A stretch of 64,000 nt of DNA, taken from positions 310,001 to 374,000 of the forward strand of contig JACYUQ010000004.1 in the NCBI GenBank assembly GCA_014841835.1, given 5' to 3'. This document shows positions 29,932-38,443 of the stretch, piece after piece. Under the pieces are notes generated by a model that was not told the DNA's origin, did not search any database, and worked only from the letters and a program-made list of their open reading frames with translations. Position numbers and translations under genes: made by a program. The stretch comes from Oxalobacteraceae sp. CFBP 13730. GTDB taxonomy: Bacteria; Pseudomonadota; Gammaproteobacteria; Burkholderiales; Burkholderiaceae_D. Every line of letters starts with the position of its first letter. Positions within the stretch are counted from its first letter, which is position 1.

Positions 29932-30528
29932 TCAAGCTGCCGGCGCCTCGGGCTGTTTCAAATCCTCGGGGCGGATCGTCCACAGACCCGGCAGGTTACG
30001 CCAGTAGCCATACACGTCCATCCCGAAGCCGACGACGAACTTGTTCGGCAAGCTCAAGCCGATCAGGTCCGCCGTGATCGGCTTGGCGCGGCCCAGGTCC
30101 TTGTCGGCAAACACCACGACCATCACTTCGGCCGCGCCCATGTCCAGCAGGCGCTGCTTGACGTGGGCCAGCGTCTCGCCTTCGTCGAGGATGTCGTCGA
30201 CCAGCAGGATCGTGCGGCCCGCCACGTTCTGGCGCGGGATCACTTTCCACACCAGTTCGCCGCCACGGTCATCGTCGCCGTAGCGGCTGACGTGGATGTA
30301 GTCGAAGTCGAGCGGGAAGGCCAGTTGCGGCAGCAGCGTGCCGGTGAACACGACCGCGCCGCCCATCACGCCCAGCACGAGCGGGAATTCGGTGGCGCCC
30401 GGCGCGGCAAAGCGCGCATTGAGCTGGTCGGCGACGCTGGTGACAGCGGCCTGGACTTCGGTCGGCGTGACGATCTGCGTGGCGTTCGCCAACAGCGCGC
30501 GGGCGCGCTCATGATGAAAATCGAGCAT
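29932..30528 (-). CDS. hpt: Hypoxanthine-guanine phosphoribosyltransferase
   Basis: A purine salvage enzyme converting hypoxanthine or guanine with PRPP to IMP or GMP. The 198-aa product has the PRPP loop ILLVDDILDEGETL near residue 108, VLGVMGGAVVFTGTLL upstream of it, and FVVGFGMDVYGYWRNLPG near the C-terminus. It is slightly longer than the common 180 aa but typical of betaproteobacterial homologues. Confidence 0.92.
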   Translation of the reverse strand: MLDFHHERARALLANATQIVTPTEVQAAVTSVADQLNARFAAPGATEFPLVLGVMGGAVVFTGTLLPQLAFPLDFDYIHVSRYGDDDRGGELVWKVIPRQNVAGRTILLVDDILDEGETLAHVKQRLLDMGAAEVMVVVFADKDLGRAKPITADLIGLSLPNKFVVGFGMDVYGYWRNLPGLWTIRPEDLKQPEAPAA

Positions 30529-30672
30529 GGGTCTCTATGTCTGGTGGATGCCGCGCCATTATGCGTGATCCCCGGGCTGGAGGGTGTTCCGGTTGCGGTG
30601 CTCCGCGTATGTCGGCGGCGCCAAATGGGGCGTATCATACGCAGCTTGGAAAACAAATCGACGCCTCCGCCC

Positions 30673-32526
30673 ATGTCCGACGCCACCGAACAAGCCCGCT
30701 CTTCTCCCGACGCTTCCCTCGATTCCCAGACCCTCCGCGCCGACCGCCTCTCGCAACTGCGCGCAGCCATGGCGCGCCACGGCATCGACGCCGTCATCGT
30801 GCCGTCGAGCGACCCGCACCTGTCGGAATACCTGCCCGGTCACTGGAAGGGCCGCGAATGGCTGTCCGGTTTCACGGGCTCGGTCGGCACCTTCATCGCC
30901 ACCGCCAATTTCGCCGGCGTCTGGACCGATGGCCGCTACTTCACGCAGGCCGACACCGAACTGGCCGGCACCGGGATTGCGCTGATGAAGATCCCGGGCG
31001 CGGCCAGCCAGCTGCACGTCGACTGGCTCGCCGCCAACCTGGCCGCCGGCCAGACCGCCGCCGTCGATGCGCGCGTGCTGGGCCTGGCCGGCGCGCGCCT
31101 GCTGGCCGACGCGCTGCAGGCCAAAGGCGTCGTGCTGCGCACCGATCTCGACCTGCTGGACGATGTCTGGCAAGAGCGCCCGGCGCTGCCGGCCGACGCC
31201 GTATTCGAGCACCTGCCACCGTTTGCCACCGCCACCCGCGCCGACAAGCTGCAGGCCACGCGCGCCGCGATGGAAGCGCATGGCGCCGGTTTCCACTTCG
31301 TCTCGACGCTCGACGACATCGCCTACCTGTTCAACCTGCGCGGCGCCGACGTCAGCTTCAATCCCGTGTTCCTGGCCCATGCGCTGATCGGCCGTGGCGA
31401 CGCCACGCTGTTCGTTGGCGACGGCAAGGTGCCGGCTGAGGTGCGTGCGCGCCTGGAAGCGGACGACGTGCACCTGGCGCCGTACGAGAACGCCGTGCAT
31501 GCGCTCGAAGCGCTGCCGGAAGGCGCGACGCTGCTGCTCGATCCGCGCCGCGTCACGGCGGGCATGCGCGCAAGTGTGGCCAGCGGCGTGAACGTGGTCG
31601 AGGCGATCAACCCGACCACGTTTGCCAAGTCGCGCAAGCTCGATAGCGAGGCCGTCAACGTGCGCGCCACGATGGAGCAGGATGGCGCGGCGCTGTGCGA
31701 ATTCTTCGCCGCGCTCGAGCCGCTGCTGGCGGACGCAAACCGTAGTGCAATCAACGAAGTCGACATCGACACGCGCATCACCGCTGCCCGCGCGCGCCGC
31801 CCGAACTTCGTCAGCGCGAGTTTCTCGACCATCGCGGGCTTCAACAGCAATGGCGCGATCATGCATTACCGCGCTGAAGCCGCCACCTGCGCCACGATTG
31901 AAGGTGACGGCCTGCTGCTGATCGACTCGGGTGGCCAGTACCTGGGCGGTACCACCGACATCACGCGCGTGATCCCGGTCGGCACCCCGAGCGCCGACCA
32001 ACTGCGCGACTACACGCTGGTGCTGAAAGGCCTGATCGCGCTGTCGAGCGCCCACTTCCCGCGCGGCACCCGCGCACCGCTGCTCGACGCGATCGCACGC
32101 GCCCCGATCTGGGCCGCCGGCATCGACTACGGCCACGGCACCGGCCACGGCGTCGGCTACTTCCTGAACGTGCACGAAGGCCCGCAGACGATGTCGCCGG
32201 CCGTGCCGCCGGACCCACACACCGCGATGGAGCCGGGCATGATCACGTCGATCGAGCCGGGCATTTATCGCCCGGGGCGCTGGGGCATCCGCATCGAAAA
32301 CCTGGTGCTCAATGTCGCCGCGAACAAGACCGAATTCGGCGAATACCTGGCCTTCGAGACGCTCACCCTGTGCCCGATCGACACCCGCTGCCTCGATCGT
32401 TCGCTGCTGCGGCCCGATGAAATCGTCTGGCTCAACGACTACCACGCCACCGTGCGTGCGCGCCTGACGCCGCACGTCGAAGGCGCCGCGTTCGAGTGGC
32501 TCATGCTGCGCACGGAGGCAATCTGA
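30673..32526 (+). CDS. Xaa-Pro aminopeptidase (aminopeptidase P family, M24B)
   Basis: A dimetal peptidase that removes N-terminal residues before proline. The 617-aa length fits the three-domain long form, with two creatinase-like N domains and a C-terminal pita-bread domain. Metal ligands are seen in LLIDSGGQYLGGTTDITR (two Asp), GIDYGHGTGHGVG (His), MITSIEPGIYRPG (Glu) and IRIENLVLN (Glu). The start at 30673 matches the family N-terminus after a short Ser/Thr-rich tail but has no good Shine-Dalgarno. It ends one base before the next small gene. Confidence 0.93.
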   Translation: MSDATEQARSSPDASLDSQTLRADRLSQLRAAMARHGIDAVIVPSSDPHLSEYLPGHWKGREWLSGFTGSVGTFIATANFAGVWTDGRYFTQADTELAGTGIALMKIPGAASQLHVDWLAANLAAGQTAAVDARVLGLAGARLLADALQAKGVVLRTDLDLLDDVWQERPALPADAVFEHLPPFATATRADKLQATRAAMEAHGAGFHFVSTLDDIAYLFNLRGADVSFNPVFLAHALIGRGDATLFVGDGKVPAEVRARLEADDVHLAPYENAVHALEALPEGATLLLDPRRVTAGMRASVASGVNVVEAINPTTFAKSRKLDSEAVNVRATMEQDGAALCEFFAALEPLLADANRSAINEVDIDTRITAARARRPNFVSASFSTIAGFNSNGAIMHYRAEAATCATIEGDGLLLIDSGGQYLGGTTDITRVIPVGTPSADQLRDYTLVLKGLIALSSAHFPRGTRAPLLDAIARAPIWAAGIDYGHGTGHGVGYFLNVHEGPQTMSPAVPPDPHTAMEPGMITSIEPGIYRPGRWGIRIENLVLNVAANKTEFGEYLAFETLTLCPIDTRCLDRSLLRPDEIVWLNDYHATVRARLTPHVEGAAFEWLMLRTEAI

Positions 32527-32527
32527 C

Positions 32528-32794
32528 ATGGCAAGTTCCCGTTCCACACGCGCCAGCAGCGCGGTCGACCGTCTCAAGCAGCGCACCGGCAATCCGCTGT
32601 ATTCGATGGCGCGCACCGGCGATGGCCACTTCTACTTGTCCGAAGCGCCCGGCAGCCCGCCGCTGTGCGCACCGATGGAACTCGACGACTTCGTCACCTT
32701 CGTCAAGGGCCTGGGGCCGCAGGAGCAGCCGCGCATGAGCAAGAACGACATCGCGTTCGAAAAGCAGCTGGTGCGCAAGAAGCCGGCGGCCTGA
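32528..32794 (+). CDS. Small basic protein of unknown function
   Basis: An 88-aa protein starting one base after the aminopeptidase stop, so probably co-translated. It is rich in Arg, Ser and Lys at the ends. The middle reads TGNPLYSMARTGDGHFYLSE, and MSKNDIAFEKQLVRKKPAA closes it. I recognise no domain. Tight coupling to the aminopeptidase gene and a clean frame support it as real. Confidence 0.65.
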   Translation: MASSRSTRASSAVDRLKQRTGNPLYSMARTGDGHFYLSEAPGSPPLCAPMELDDFVTFVKGLGPQEQPRMSKNDIAFEKQLVRKKPAA

Positions 32795-32842
32795 GCGGCG
32801 TACCGGCCTGCTTCACCATCCCAATATCAACGGAATTCATCC

Positions 32843-33421
32843 ATGGACGCACAAGAAGTTCTCGATTTCTGGTTTCTGCCAGCTTCCCATCCTGACCATG
32901 GCAAGGCGCGCCCCGAGTGGTACCGCAAGGACCCCGCGTTCGACGCCGTCATTCGCGAACGCTTCGGCGCCACGATCACGCACGCGATTGCAGGCGGCCT
33001 GCGCGAGTGGGACGAACAGGGCGCGCGCGGCGTGCTGGCGCGCATCCTGGTGCTCGACCAGTTCACGCGCAACGTCTACCGCGGCGCGCCGGAATCGTTC
33101 GCCGGCGATGTGCTGGCACTGAGCGCCGCCCGCCAGATGGTCGACGCCGGCGAGCACATGGCGTTGGCACCGCTCGAGCGTCAGTTCGTCTACATGCCGT
33201 TCGAGCATGCCGAAGACGCCGGCATGCAGCAGCTCGCAGTCGACCAGTTCACCGCGCTGGCTGCTGACCACGAGGGCTTCGACGAAGTGCTCGACTACGC
33301 GCACCGCCACCGCGGCGTGATCGCGCGCTTCGGCCGCTTCCCGCACCGTAATCCGATTCTGGGCCGCGCCTCGACACCCGAAGAACTCGACTACCTGAGC
33401 CAGCCTGGCGCCGGCTTCTGA
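32843..33421 (+). CDS. DUF924 family protein
   Basis: A 192-aa all-helical protein. The family motifs are clear: EVLDFWFLPAS at the N-terminus, DQFTRNVYRG in the middle, FVYMPFEHAED, and GRFPHRNPILGR near the C-terminus. Members resemble TPR-like folds, and their role is unknown. The stop lies one base before the next gene, so the two are likely co-translated. Confidence 0.88.
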   Translation: MDAQEVLDFWFLPASHPDHGKARPEWYRKDPAFDAVIRERFGATITHAIAGGLREWDEQGARGVLARILVLDQFTRNVYRGAPESFAGDVLALSAARQMVDAGEHMALAPLERQFVYMPFEHAEDAGMQQLAVDQFTALAADHEGFDEVLDYAHRHRGVIARFGRFPHRNPILGRASTPEELDYLSQPGAGF

Positions 33422-33422
33422 A

Positions 33423-34253
33423 ATGACCCCGACGCTGAATCTGGTCGGCGCGGGCCATGTCGGCCGCGTGTTGGGGCGCCTGTTCGCCGCCAGCGGCGCG
33501 TTCGCACTGCAGGATGTGCTGACCCGTTCACCCGCCAGCGCGCAGGCCGCAGTGGCGTTCATCGGCGCTGGCCATGCCTGCGCCGATGGTGCGCAGCTGC
33601 GCCCTGCGCAAGCCTGGCTGCTGGCGGTGAGCGACGACCAGATCGAGCCGGTCGCCGCGCAACTGGCGCAGACGCACGACCTGACTGGCGCCGTGGTGTT
33701 CCATTGCAGCGGCGCGAAAGCGTCGGCTGCGCTGCAGGCGGCGCGTGGGGGCGGCGCGCTGGTGGCCAGCGTGCATCCGATCCGCAGCTTTGCCGATCCG
33801 CAGCAGGTGGCGCGCGAATTTGCCGGCACTTTCTGCGGCGTCGAGGGTGATGCGGCGGCGCTGGCGCTGCTGGGCCCCGCATTCGAGGCCATCGGCGCGC
33901 GCCTCGTGCCGATCGATGGCGCGGCCAAGACGGTTTATCACGCTGCCGCCGTGTTCGCGTCGAACTACCTGACCACGGTGCTCGACGCAGCGCTGCGCGC
34001 ATACCAGGCCGCCGGGATTCCCGAAGCGGTGGCGCGCGAACTGGCGCAACCGCTGGCCACCGAGACGCTGGCCAATGTATTTCGCCTCGGCCCGGCCGCA
34101 GCGCTCAGCGGCCCCGTCGCGCGCGGCGACCTGGCCACCGTGGCGCGGCAAGAACAGGCCTTGCTGGACTGGGACGCCGCAACGGGCCGCCTGTACGGCG
34201 CGCTGGTCCCGCCCACGATCGACCTGGCGCGGCGCAAGCACGGCGCCACCTGA
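33423..34253 (+). CDS. Rossmann-like / DUF2520 NADP-binding protein
   Basis: A 276-aa two-domain protein. The N-terminal dinucleotide-binding motif is LNLVGAGHVGRVLGRLF (residues 4-20), with VFHCSGAKASAAL and SVHPIRSFADP typical of this ProC/F420-like group. The C-terminal DUF2520 helical domain begins near VYHAAAVFASNYLTTVLDAA. The substrate is unknown; relatives include ketopantoate-reductase-like and pyrroline-carboxylate-reductase-like folds. It starts one base after the DUF924 stop. Confidence 0.85.
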   Translation: MTPTLNLVGAGHVGRVLGRLFAASGAFALQDVLTRSPASAQAAVAFIGAGHACADGAQLRPAQAWLLAVSDDQIEPVAAQLAQTHDLTGAVVFHCSGAKASAALQAARGGGALVASVHPIRSFADPQQVAREFAGTFCGVEGDAAALALLGPAFEAIGARLVPIDGAAKTVYHAAAVFASNYLTTVLDAALRAYQAAGIPEAVARELAQPLATETLANVFRLGPAAALSGPVARGDLATVARQEQALLDWDAATGRLYGALVPPTIDLARRKHGAT

Positions 34254-34293
34254 TCACCACCACGATTCACCGCGCTCATCGCAAAGGAACACC

Positions 34294-34671
34294 ATGATCT
34301 TCACCGCCTGGACCACCCTGGCCGTTCTTGCCGTCTATTTCTGGACTTGGGGCAATGCTGCGCGTGCGCGCATCCAGTTCAAGGTGCCGGCGCCGTCGAT
34401 GGATGGTCCCGAGGGCTTTTTGCGCGCCCATCGAGTCCAGATGAATACGCTGGAATTGCTGCCACTGGTCCTCGTGCCTCTGTGGCTGTGCGCCATTCAC
34501 TTGGGTGACACCTGGGCTGCTGCCGGGGGTTTGCTGTGGTGCGTGGGCCGAATTCTGTATGCGCTGGGTTACTACCGCGATCCGGCCAAGCGCGAAATCG
34601 GCTTCATCGTGAGCATGCTGGCCAGCGCCGCGTTGATTGGCGCCACAGTTTTTGGCCTGGTCATGCGATAA
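34294..34671 (+). CDS. MAPEG family membrane protein
   Basis: A 125-aa integral membrane protein with four hydrophobic segments. The segment FLRAHRVQMNTLELLPLVLV matches the MAPEG motif in which Arg, His, Asn and Glu bind thiol or lipid ligands. GRILYALGYYRDPAKREIGF is the second family motif. Eukaryotic relatives are glutathione transferases and leukotriene synthases; bacterial roles are mostly unknown. AAAGGA precedes the start. Confidence 0.87.
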   Translation: MIFTAWTTLAVLAVYFWTWGNAARARIQFKVPAPSMDGPEGFLRAHRVQMNTLELLPLVLVPLWLCAIHLGDTWAAAGGLLWCVGRILYALGYYRDPAKREIGFIVSMLASAALIGATVFGLVMR

Positions 34672-34793
34672 ATCGGACAAAGCGAAAACTTCGGTCGACA
34701 AAGTTCCCATATGGAAATATGCTGACAGGCTGATTAACTGAAAAGCGATCCACGAACTATCTCGCGGGTCACTAGCACGCCAGGAGCACCGTG

Positions 34794-35156
34794 ATGCTGT
34801 TTTTGAAAAGTACGACCGCCACCAAGGCGCCTGGGATTTACGAAGTCGACGTCGCGGCCAAGCCGCCCGGCAAGACCTTCGGTGTGTTCCTGGCCACCGA
34901 CCCGGACAATCCGCCGCACACCGTACTCGCCGGCCTGGCCGAGCTGGGTTTCCAGAGTGTCCACCAGCAAAACTATGTCCACCGTGACAAGGGCAAAGTG
35001 CTGGAGCTGCACTTCCAGAAAGATGGCACCGACCTGTTCAAGGGCTGGAAAGCGGAAGAGTGCACGACCAATCTGGCAGCGCTCGACGCCCTCTTCGGCA
35101 ATGTCGGCATCAAGATCGAACCACGCGTCATGAGCCTGGCGGAAGCTTACGCATAA
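34794..35156 (+). CDS. Protein of unknown function (120 aa)
   Basis: A 120-aa soluble protein. AGGAG lies 7 bases before ATG 34794, which I prefer to the GTG three bases earlier. It has a mixed alpha/beta composition with no transmembrane segment; readable stretches are GIYEVDVAAKPPGKTFGVFL and KVLELHFQKDGTDLFKGWK. I recognise no domain. It stands between MAPEG and an AlkB-like gene, all rightward. Confidence 0.65.
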   Translation: MLFLKSTTATKAPGIYEVDVAAKPPGKTFGVFLATDPDNPPHTVLAGLAELGFQSVHQQNYVHRDKGKVLELHFQKDGTDLFKGWKAEECTTNLAALDALFGNVGIKIEPRVMSLAEAYA

Positions 35157-35213
35157 GCCGTGCGAGAATGGGCGCCGTGGTGGCCTTCACCATGTTTGGC
35201 GTGATGATTCTCG

Positions 35214-35810
35214 ATGGATTTATTTGCACCGCAAGCGGGCCTGCTCCCGCTGCCGCTCAACGATGGTGAACTGGGCTGGATGGCCCAGTTGCCGTTGCCG
35301 TGGTCGAATGCCGACGTCTTCGCGCGCCTGCTGGCCGAGACCGATTGGCGCGAAGAGACCGTGGTGGTCTATGGCAAGCGGCATTTGCAACCACGGCTCA
35401 GTGCCTGGTATGGCGAGAAAGCCTATGCCTATTCCGGCCTGCGCCTGCAGCCCACACCGTTCACTCCGCTACTTGTGACCCTGCGTGATGCTGTCGAGGC
35501 CGCGACCGGGCATGCATTCAACAGCGTTCTGCTGAACTGCTATCGTAACGAGCGCGACAGCATGGGCATGCACAGTGACGACGAACCTGCACTGGGACCA
35601 CGACCTGCGATCGCGTCGCTCAGTTTTGGCGAAGCGCGCACCTTCATCCTGCAACACAAACACACCAGACAGACAGTACGCGTGCCCTTGACCGATGGCA
35701 GTCTGTTGCTGATGGCAGGCGATACCCAACAAAATTGGTTGCATGGGATCAACAAAATGACAAAATCGTTACAAGCTAGAATTAATCTAACTTTCAGGAA
35801 AATCGTCTAA
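35214..35810 (+). CDS. AlkB-family 2-oxoglutarate/Fe(II) dioxygenase
   Basis: Predicted to reverse alkylation damage on nucleic acids by oxidative demethylation. The 198-aa protein resembles the AlkB2/AlkB3-like bacterial group. Iron ligands are His and Asp in MGMHSDDEPALG and His in NWLHGINKM. 2-oxoglutarate is expected to bind the Arg pair around RINLTFRK at the C-terminus. SLSFGEARTFILQHK is the conserved strand. The substrate could be DNA or RNA; the sequence does not decide. Confidence 0.9.
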   Translation: MDLFAPQAGLLPLPLNDGELGWMAQLPLPWSNADVFARLLAETDWREETVVVYGKRHLQPRLSAWYGEKAYAYSGLRLQPTPFTPLLVTLRDAVEAATGHAFNSVLLNCYRNERDSMGMHSDDEPALGPRPAIASLSFGEARTFILQHKHTRQTVRVPLTDGSLLLMAGDTQQNWLHGINKMTKSLQARINLTFRKIV

Positions 35811-35891
35811 GTTCTCAGTAATATCGCTTATAGGGTGGCAAATATTACTTACTAGTGGGTCATTTAGTTACACTTTCTTACAGTTCTTACG

Positions 35892-35960
35892 GAATCGCGA
35901 CGGACTTGATCTTTCGACAGTGTTATCTTGAACCCTATCGCGATTCATTGTGAATCACGA
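35892..35960 (+). promoter_or_regulatory. Alternative hairpins in the leader of the outer-membrane protein gene
   Basis: TCGCGATTC (35938-35946) can pair perfectly with GAATCGCGA upstream (35892-35900) or, with one mismatch, with GAATCACGA downstream (35952-35960). The second hairpin ends 15 bases before the AGAGG Shine-Dalgarno. The two pairings exclude each other, an attenuator- or switch-like arrangement. The rest of the 178-bp gap is AT-rich, with no clear promoter. Confidence 0.4.
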
Positions 35961-35988
35961 ACTAGATGAACAAAAAGAGGAATTAGAG

Positions 35989-36561
35989 ATGAAAAAGCTG
36001 ATCGTCGCCCTGCTCGCCACCACCGCCGCTGTGTCGGCTGTCCAGGCCCAAGAATTCACCCCGCGCGCCTACGTCGGCGCCGGTGCAGTCGCTACCGACT
36101 ATGAGTCCCGCGTACCTGGCGCAACCACCGCCAACATCGATACCATCAAGGCATCGGCCAAGCTGTTCGGTGGCTACGAGTTCACCCCGAACTGGGCAGT
36201 TGAAGTCGGCCACACCGACTTCCGCAGCGCCGACATCTATTACACCCTGGGCCCAGTCAACTCCAGCGGTGTGGTCGATGGTCGTTCGAGCTACGTCGCA
36301 GCAAAGTTCAGCTCGCCGCTGACCGAAAAAATGGTCGGTTACGCGAAACTGGGCGTGTCGCATGATGTGAACGAACTGTCGGCAATCAACTCGGCGCTGA
36401 GCCGTCGTGAGAGCGACAACAACGCCTACGGCGCCCTGGGTGTTCAGTACAACATCAACCAGGACGTGGCTGTGATCGCTGAATACGAACGTTTCGGCGG
36501 CACCCGTGACTTCGGCGTGCGTCCAAACGCACTGACCATCGGCGCGAAATACTCGTTCTAA
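35989..36561 (+). CDS. Outer-membrane beta-barrel protein (OmpA-like barrel)
   Basis: A 190-aa protein with a signal peptide (MKKLIVALLATTAAVSAVQA) and then eight probable amphipathic strands starting FTPRAYVGAGAVATDYE and including KLFGGYEFTPNWAVEVGHTD. It ends LTIGAKYSF with the terminal Phe used by the outer-membrane assembly machinery. There is no C-terminal peptidoglycan-binding domain, so it is a small barrel of the OmpX/OmpA-membrane-domain type. AGAGG precedes the ATG at 35989. A strong terminator follows. Confidence 0.87.
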   Translation: MKKLIVALLATTAAVSAVQAQEFTPRAYVGAGAVATDYESRVPGATTANIDTIKASAKLFGGYEFTPNWAVEVGHTDFRSADIYYTLGPVNSSGVVDGRSSYVAAKFSSPLTEKMVGYAKLGVSHDVNELSAINSALSRRESDNNAYGALGVQYNINQDVAVIAEYERFGGTRDFGVRPNALTIGAKYSF

Positions 36562-36576
36562 GCAGAACGTAGTTTG

Positions 36577-36603
36577 AAAAAAGGCCCTTCGGGGCCTTTT
36601 TTT
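36577..36603 (+). terminator. Terminator of the outer-membrane protein gene
   Basis: AAAAAAGGCCC / GGGCC with loop TTCG, then seven Ts. It is a classical intrinsic terminator 15 bases after the stop. Confidence 0.94.
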
Positions 36604-36641
36604 ATGAGCGAGTTCAACCCGCCTCGTGTTCGCCAATAAAA

Positions 36642-36669
36642 AAAAGCCCGCCGATTGGCGGGCTTTTTG
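36642..36669. terminator. Bidirectional terminator between the outer-membrane protein gene and ettA
   Basis: AGCCCGCC / GGCGGGCT with loop GATT, preceded by a run of As and followed by TTTT. It can serve both the rightward barrel-protein transcript and the leftward ettA transcript. Confidence 0.88.
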
Positions 36670-36692
36670 CGTTCGTAGCGTATGCGCTGCGA

Positions 36693-38360
36693 TCAGGTCG
36701 TGAGTGGCTTGTAACGGATCCGCTTCGGCTTGGCGCCTTCTTCACCCAGACGCTTCTTCTTGTCGGCTTCGTATTCCTGATAGTTACCGTCAAAGAAGGT
36801 CACCTGCGAATCGCCCTCGAAGGCCAGGATGTGGGTCGCGATACGATCCAGGAACCAGCGATCGTGGGAAATGACCATCACGCTGCCGGCGAACTCGAGC
36901 AGGGCGTCTTCCAGCGCGCGCAGGGTTTCGACGTCCAGATCGTTTGACGGTTCATCGAGCAGCAACACGTTGCCGCCTTGCAGCAGCGTCTTGGCCAGGT
37001 GCAGGCGACCGCGCTCACCACCGGACAGGTTGCCGACGATCTTTTGCTGATCCGAGCCCTTGAAGTTGAAGCGGCCCAGATAAGCGCGCGACGGCATTTC
37101 GAAACGGCCGACGCTGAGCATGTCGGCGCCGCCCGAGACGTCCTCGAATACGCTCTTGGCATTGGCCAGTTCATCGCGGTGCTGGTCGACGATGGAGACG
37201 CGCGCGGTCTGGCCGATCTTGACCTCGCCGCTGTCCGGCTGCTCTTTGCCGGTGATCATCTTGAACAGCGTCGACTTACCGGCGCCGTTCGGGCCGATGA
37301 TGCCGACGATCGCGCCTGGCGGTACGGTGAACGACAGGTTGTCGATCAAGAGGCGGTCGCCGAAGGCTTTCGAGACGTTCTTGAATTCGATGACTTCATT
37401 GCCCAGGCGTTCGGCCACGGGAATGAAGATCTCCTGCGTCTCGTTGCGCTGCTGGTATTCGTACTCGGACAGTTCGTTGAAGCGCGCGAGGCGGGCTTTC
37501 GACTTGGCCTGGCGTGCCTTCGGATTCTGGCGCGACCATTCGAGTTCTTTCGCCAGGGCTTTCTGACGGGCCGATTCGGTCGATTCTTCCTGCTTCAGGC
37601 GCGCCTGCTTCTGGTCCAGCCACGACGAGTAATTGCCCTTCCATGGAATGCCGCTACCGCGGTCCAGTTCCAGGATCCATTCGGCGGCATTGTCGAGGAA
37701 GTAGCGATCGTGGGTGATACCGACCACGGTGCCCGGGAAGCGCAGCAGGAATTGCTCGAGCCACTCGACCGATTCCGCATCCAGGTGGTTGGTCGGTTCG
37801 TCGAGCAGCAGCATGTCGGGCTTCGAGAGCAGCAGCTTGCACAGCGCCACGCGGCGCTTTTCACCACCCGACAGCACGGCGATCTTGGCATCCCACGGCG
37901 GCAGGCGCAGCGCGTCGGCGGCCATTTCCAGTTGCAGGTTCAGGTTGCCGCCATCGGACGACGAGATGATCGCTTCCAGGCGTTCCTGCTCCTTGGCCAG
38001 CGCGTCGAAATCGGCGTCTTCTTCGGCATAGGCCGCGTACACCGCTTCGAGCTTGGCTTGCGCTTCGAACGCTTCGCCCAGGCCCGATTCCACCTCCTGG
38101 CGCACGGTTTTTTCAGGGTCGAGCTGTGGTTCCTGCGGCAGGTAGCCGATGTTCAGGCCCGGCATCGGACGGGCTTCGCCCTGGATGTCGGTGTCGATGC
38201 CGGCCATGATTTTCAGCAGGGTCGATTTGCCCGAGCCGTTCAGGCCCAGCACGCCGATTTTGGCGCCCGGGAAGAAGGACAGGGAAATGTCCTTCAGAAT
38301 CTGGCGTTTCGGTGGGACGATTTTGCCCACGCGGTTCATGGTATAGACGTAATTGGCCAT
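36693..38360 (-). CDS. ettA: Energy-dependent translational throttle protein EttA (ABC-F)
   Basis: A ribosome-associated ATPase that gates the first steps of elongation according to ATP/ADP level. The 555-aa length equals that of E. coli EttA, with start MANYVYTMNRVGKIVPPKRQ. Two ABC domains are complete: Walker A GLNGSGKSTLLK, signature LSGGEKRRVAL and Walker B MLLLDEPTNHLD in the first; GPNGAGKSTLFK, LSGGERGRLHL and VLLLDEPSNDLD in the second. Between them the P-site-tRNA interaction linker is rich in Arg, Lys and Gln. There are no transmembrane parts. Confidence 0.97.
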   Translation of the reverse strand: MANYVYTMNRVGKIVPPKRQILKDISLSFFPGAKIGVLGLNGSGKSTLLKIMAGIDTDIQGEARPMPGLNIGYLPQEPQLDPEKTVRQEVESGLGEAFEAQAKLEAVYAAYAEEDADFDALAKEQERLEAIISSSDGGNLNLQLEMAADALRLPPWDAKIAVLSGGEKRRVALCKLLLSKPDMLLLDEPTNHLDAESVEWLEQFLLRFPGTVVGITHDRYFLDNAAEWILELDRGSGIPWKGNYSSWLDQKQARLKQEESTESARQKALAKELEWSRQNPKARQAKSKARLARFNELSEYEYQQRNETQEIFIPVAERLGNEVIEFKNVSKAFGDRLLIDNLSFTVPPGAIVGIIGPNGAGKSTLFKMITGKEQPDSGEVKIGQTARVSIVDQHRDELANAKSVFEDVSGGADMLSVGRFEMPSRAYLGRFNFKGSDQQKIVGNLSGGERGRLHLAKTLLQGGNVLLLDEPSNDLDVETLRALEDALLEFAGSVMVISHDRWFLDRIATHILAFEGDSQVTFFDGNYQEYEADKKKRLGEEGAKPKRIRYKPLTT

Positions 38361-38443
38361 GCTTGTACTCTGGTGTTGTTCGAGGTGCACAGGATACGAC
38401 AGAACCCGCAGCCGACACAGTCTTTCTTGGCGAATCTGCCCCC

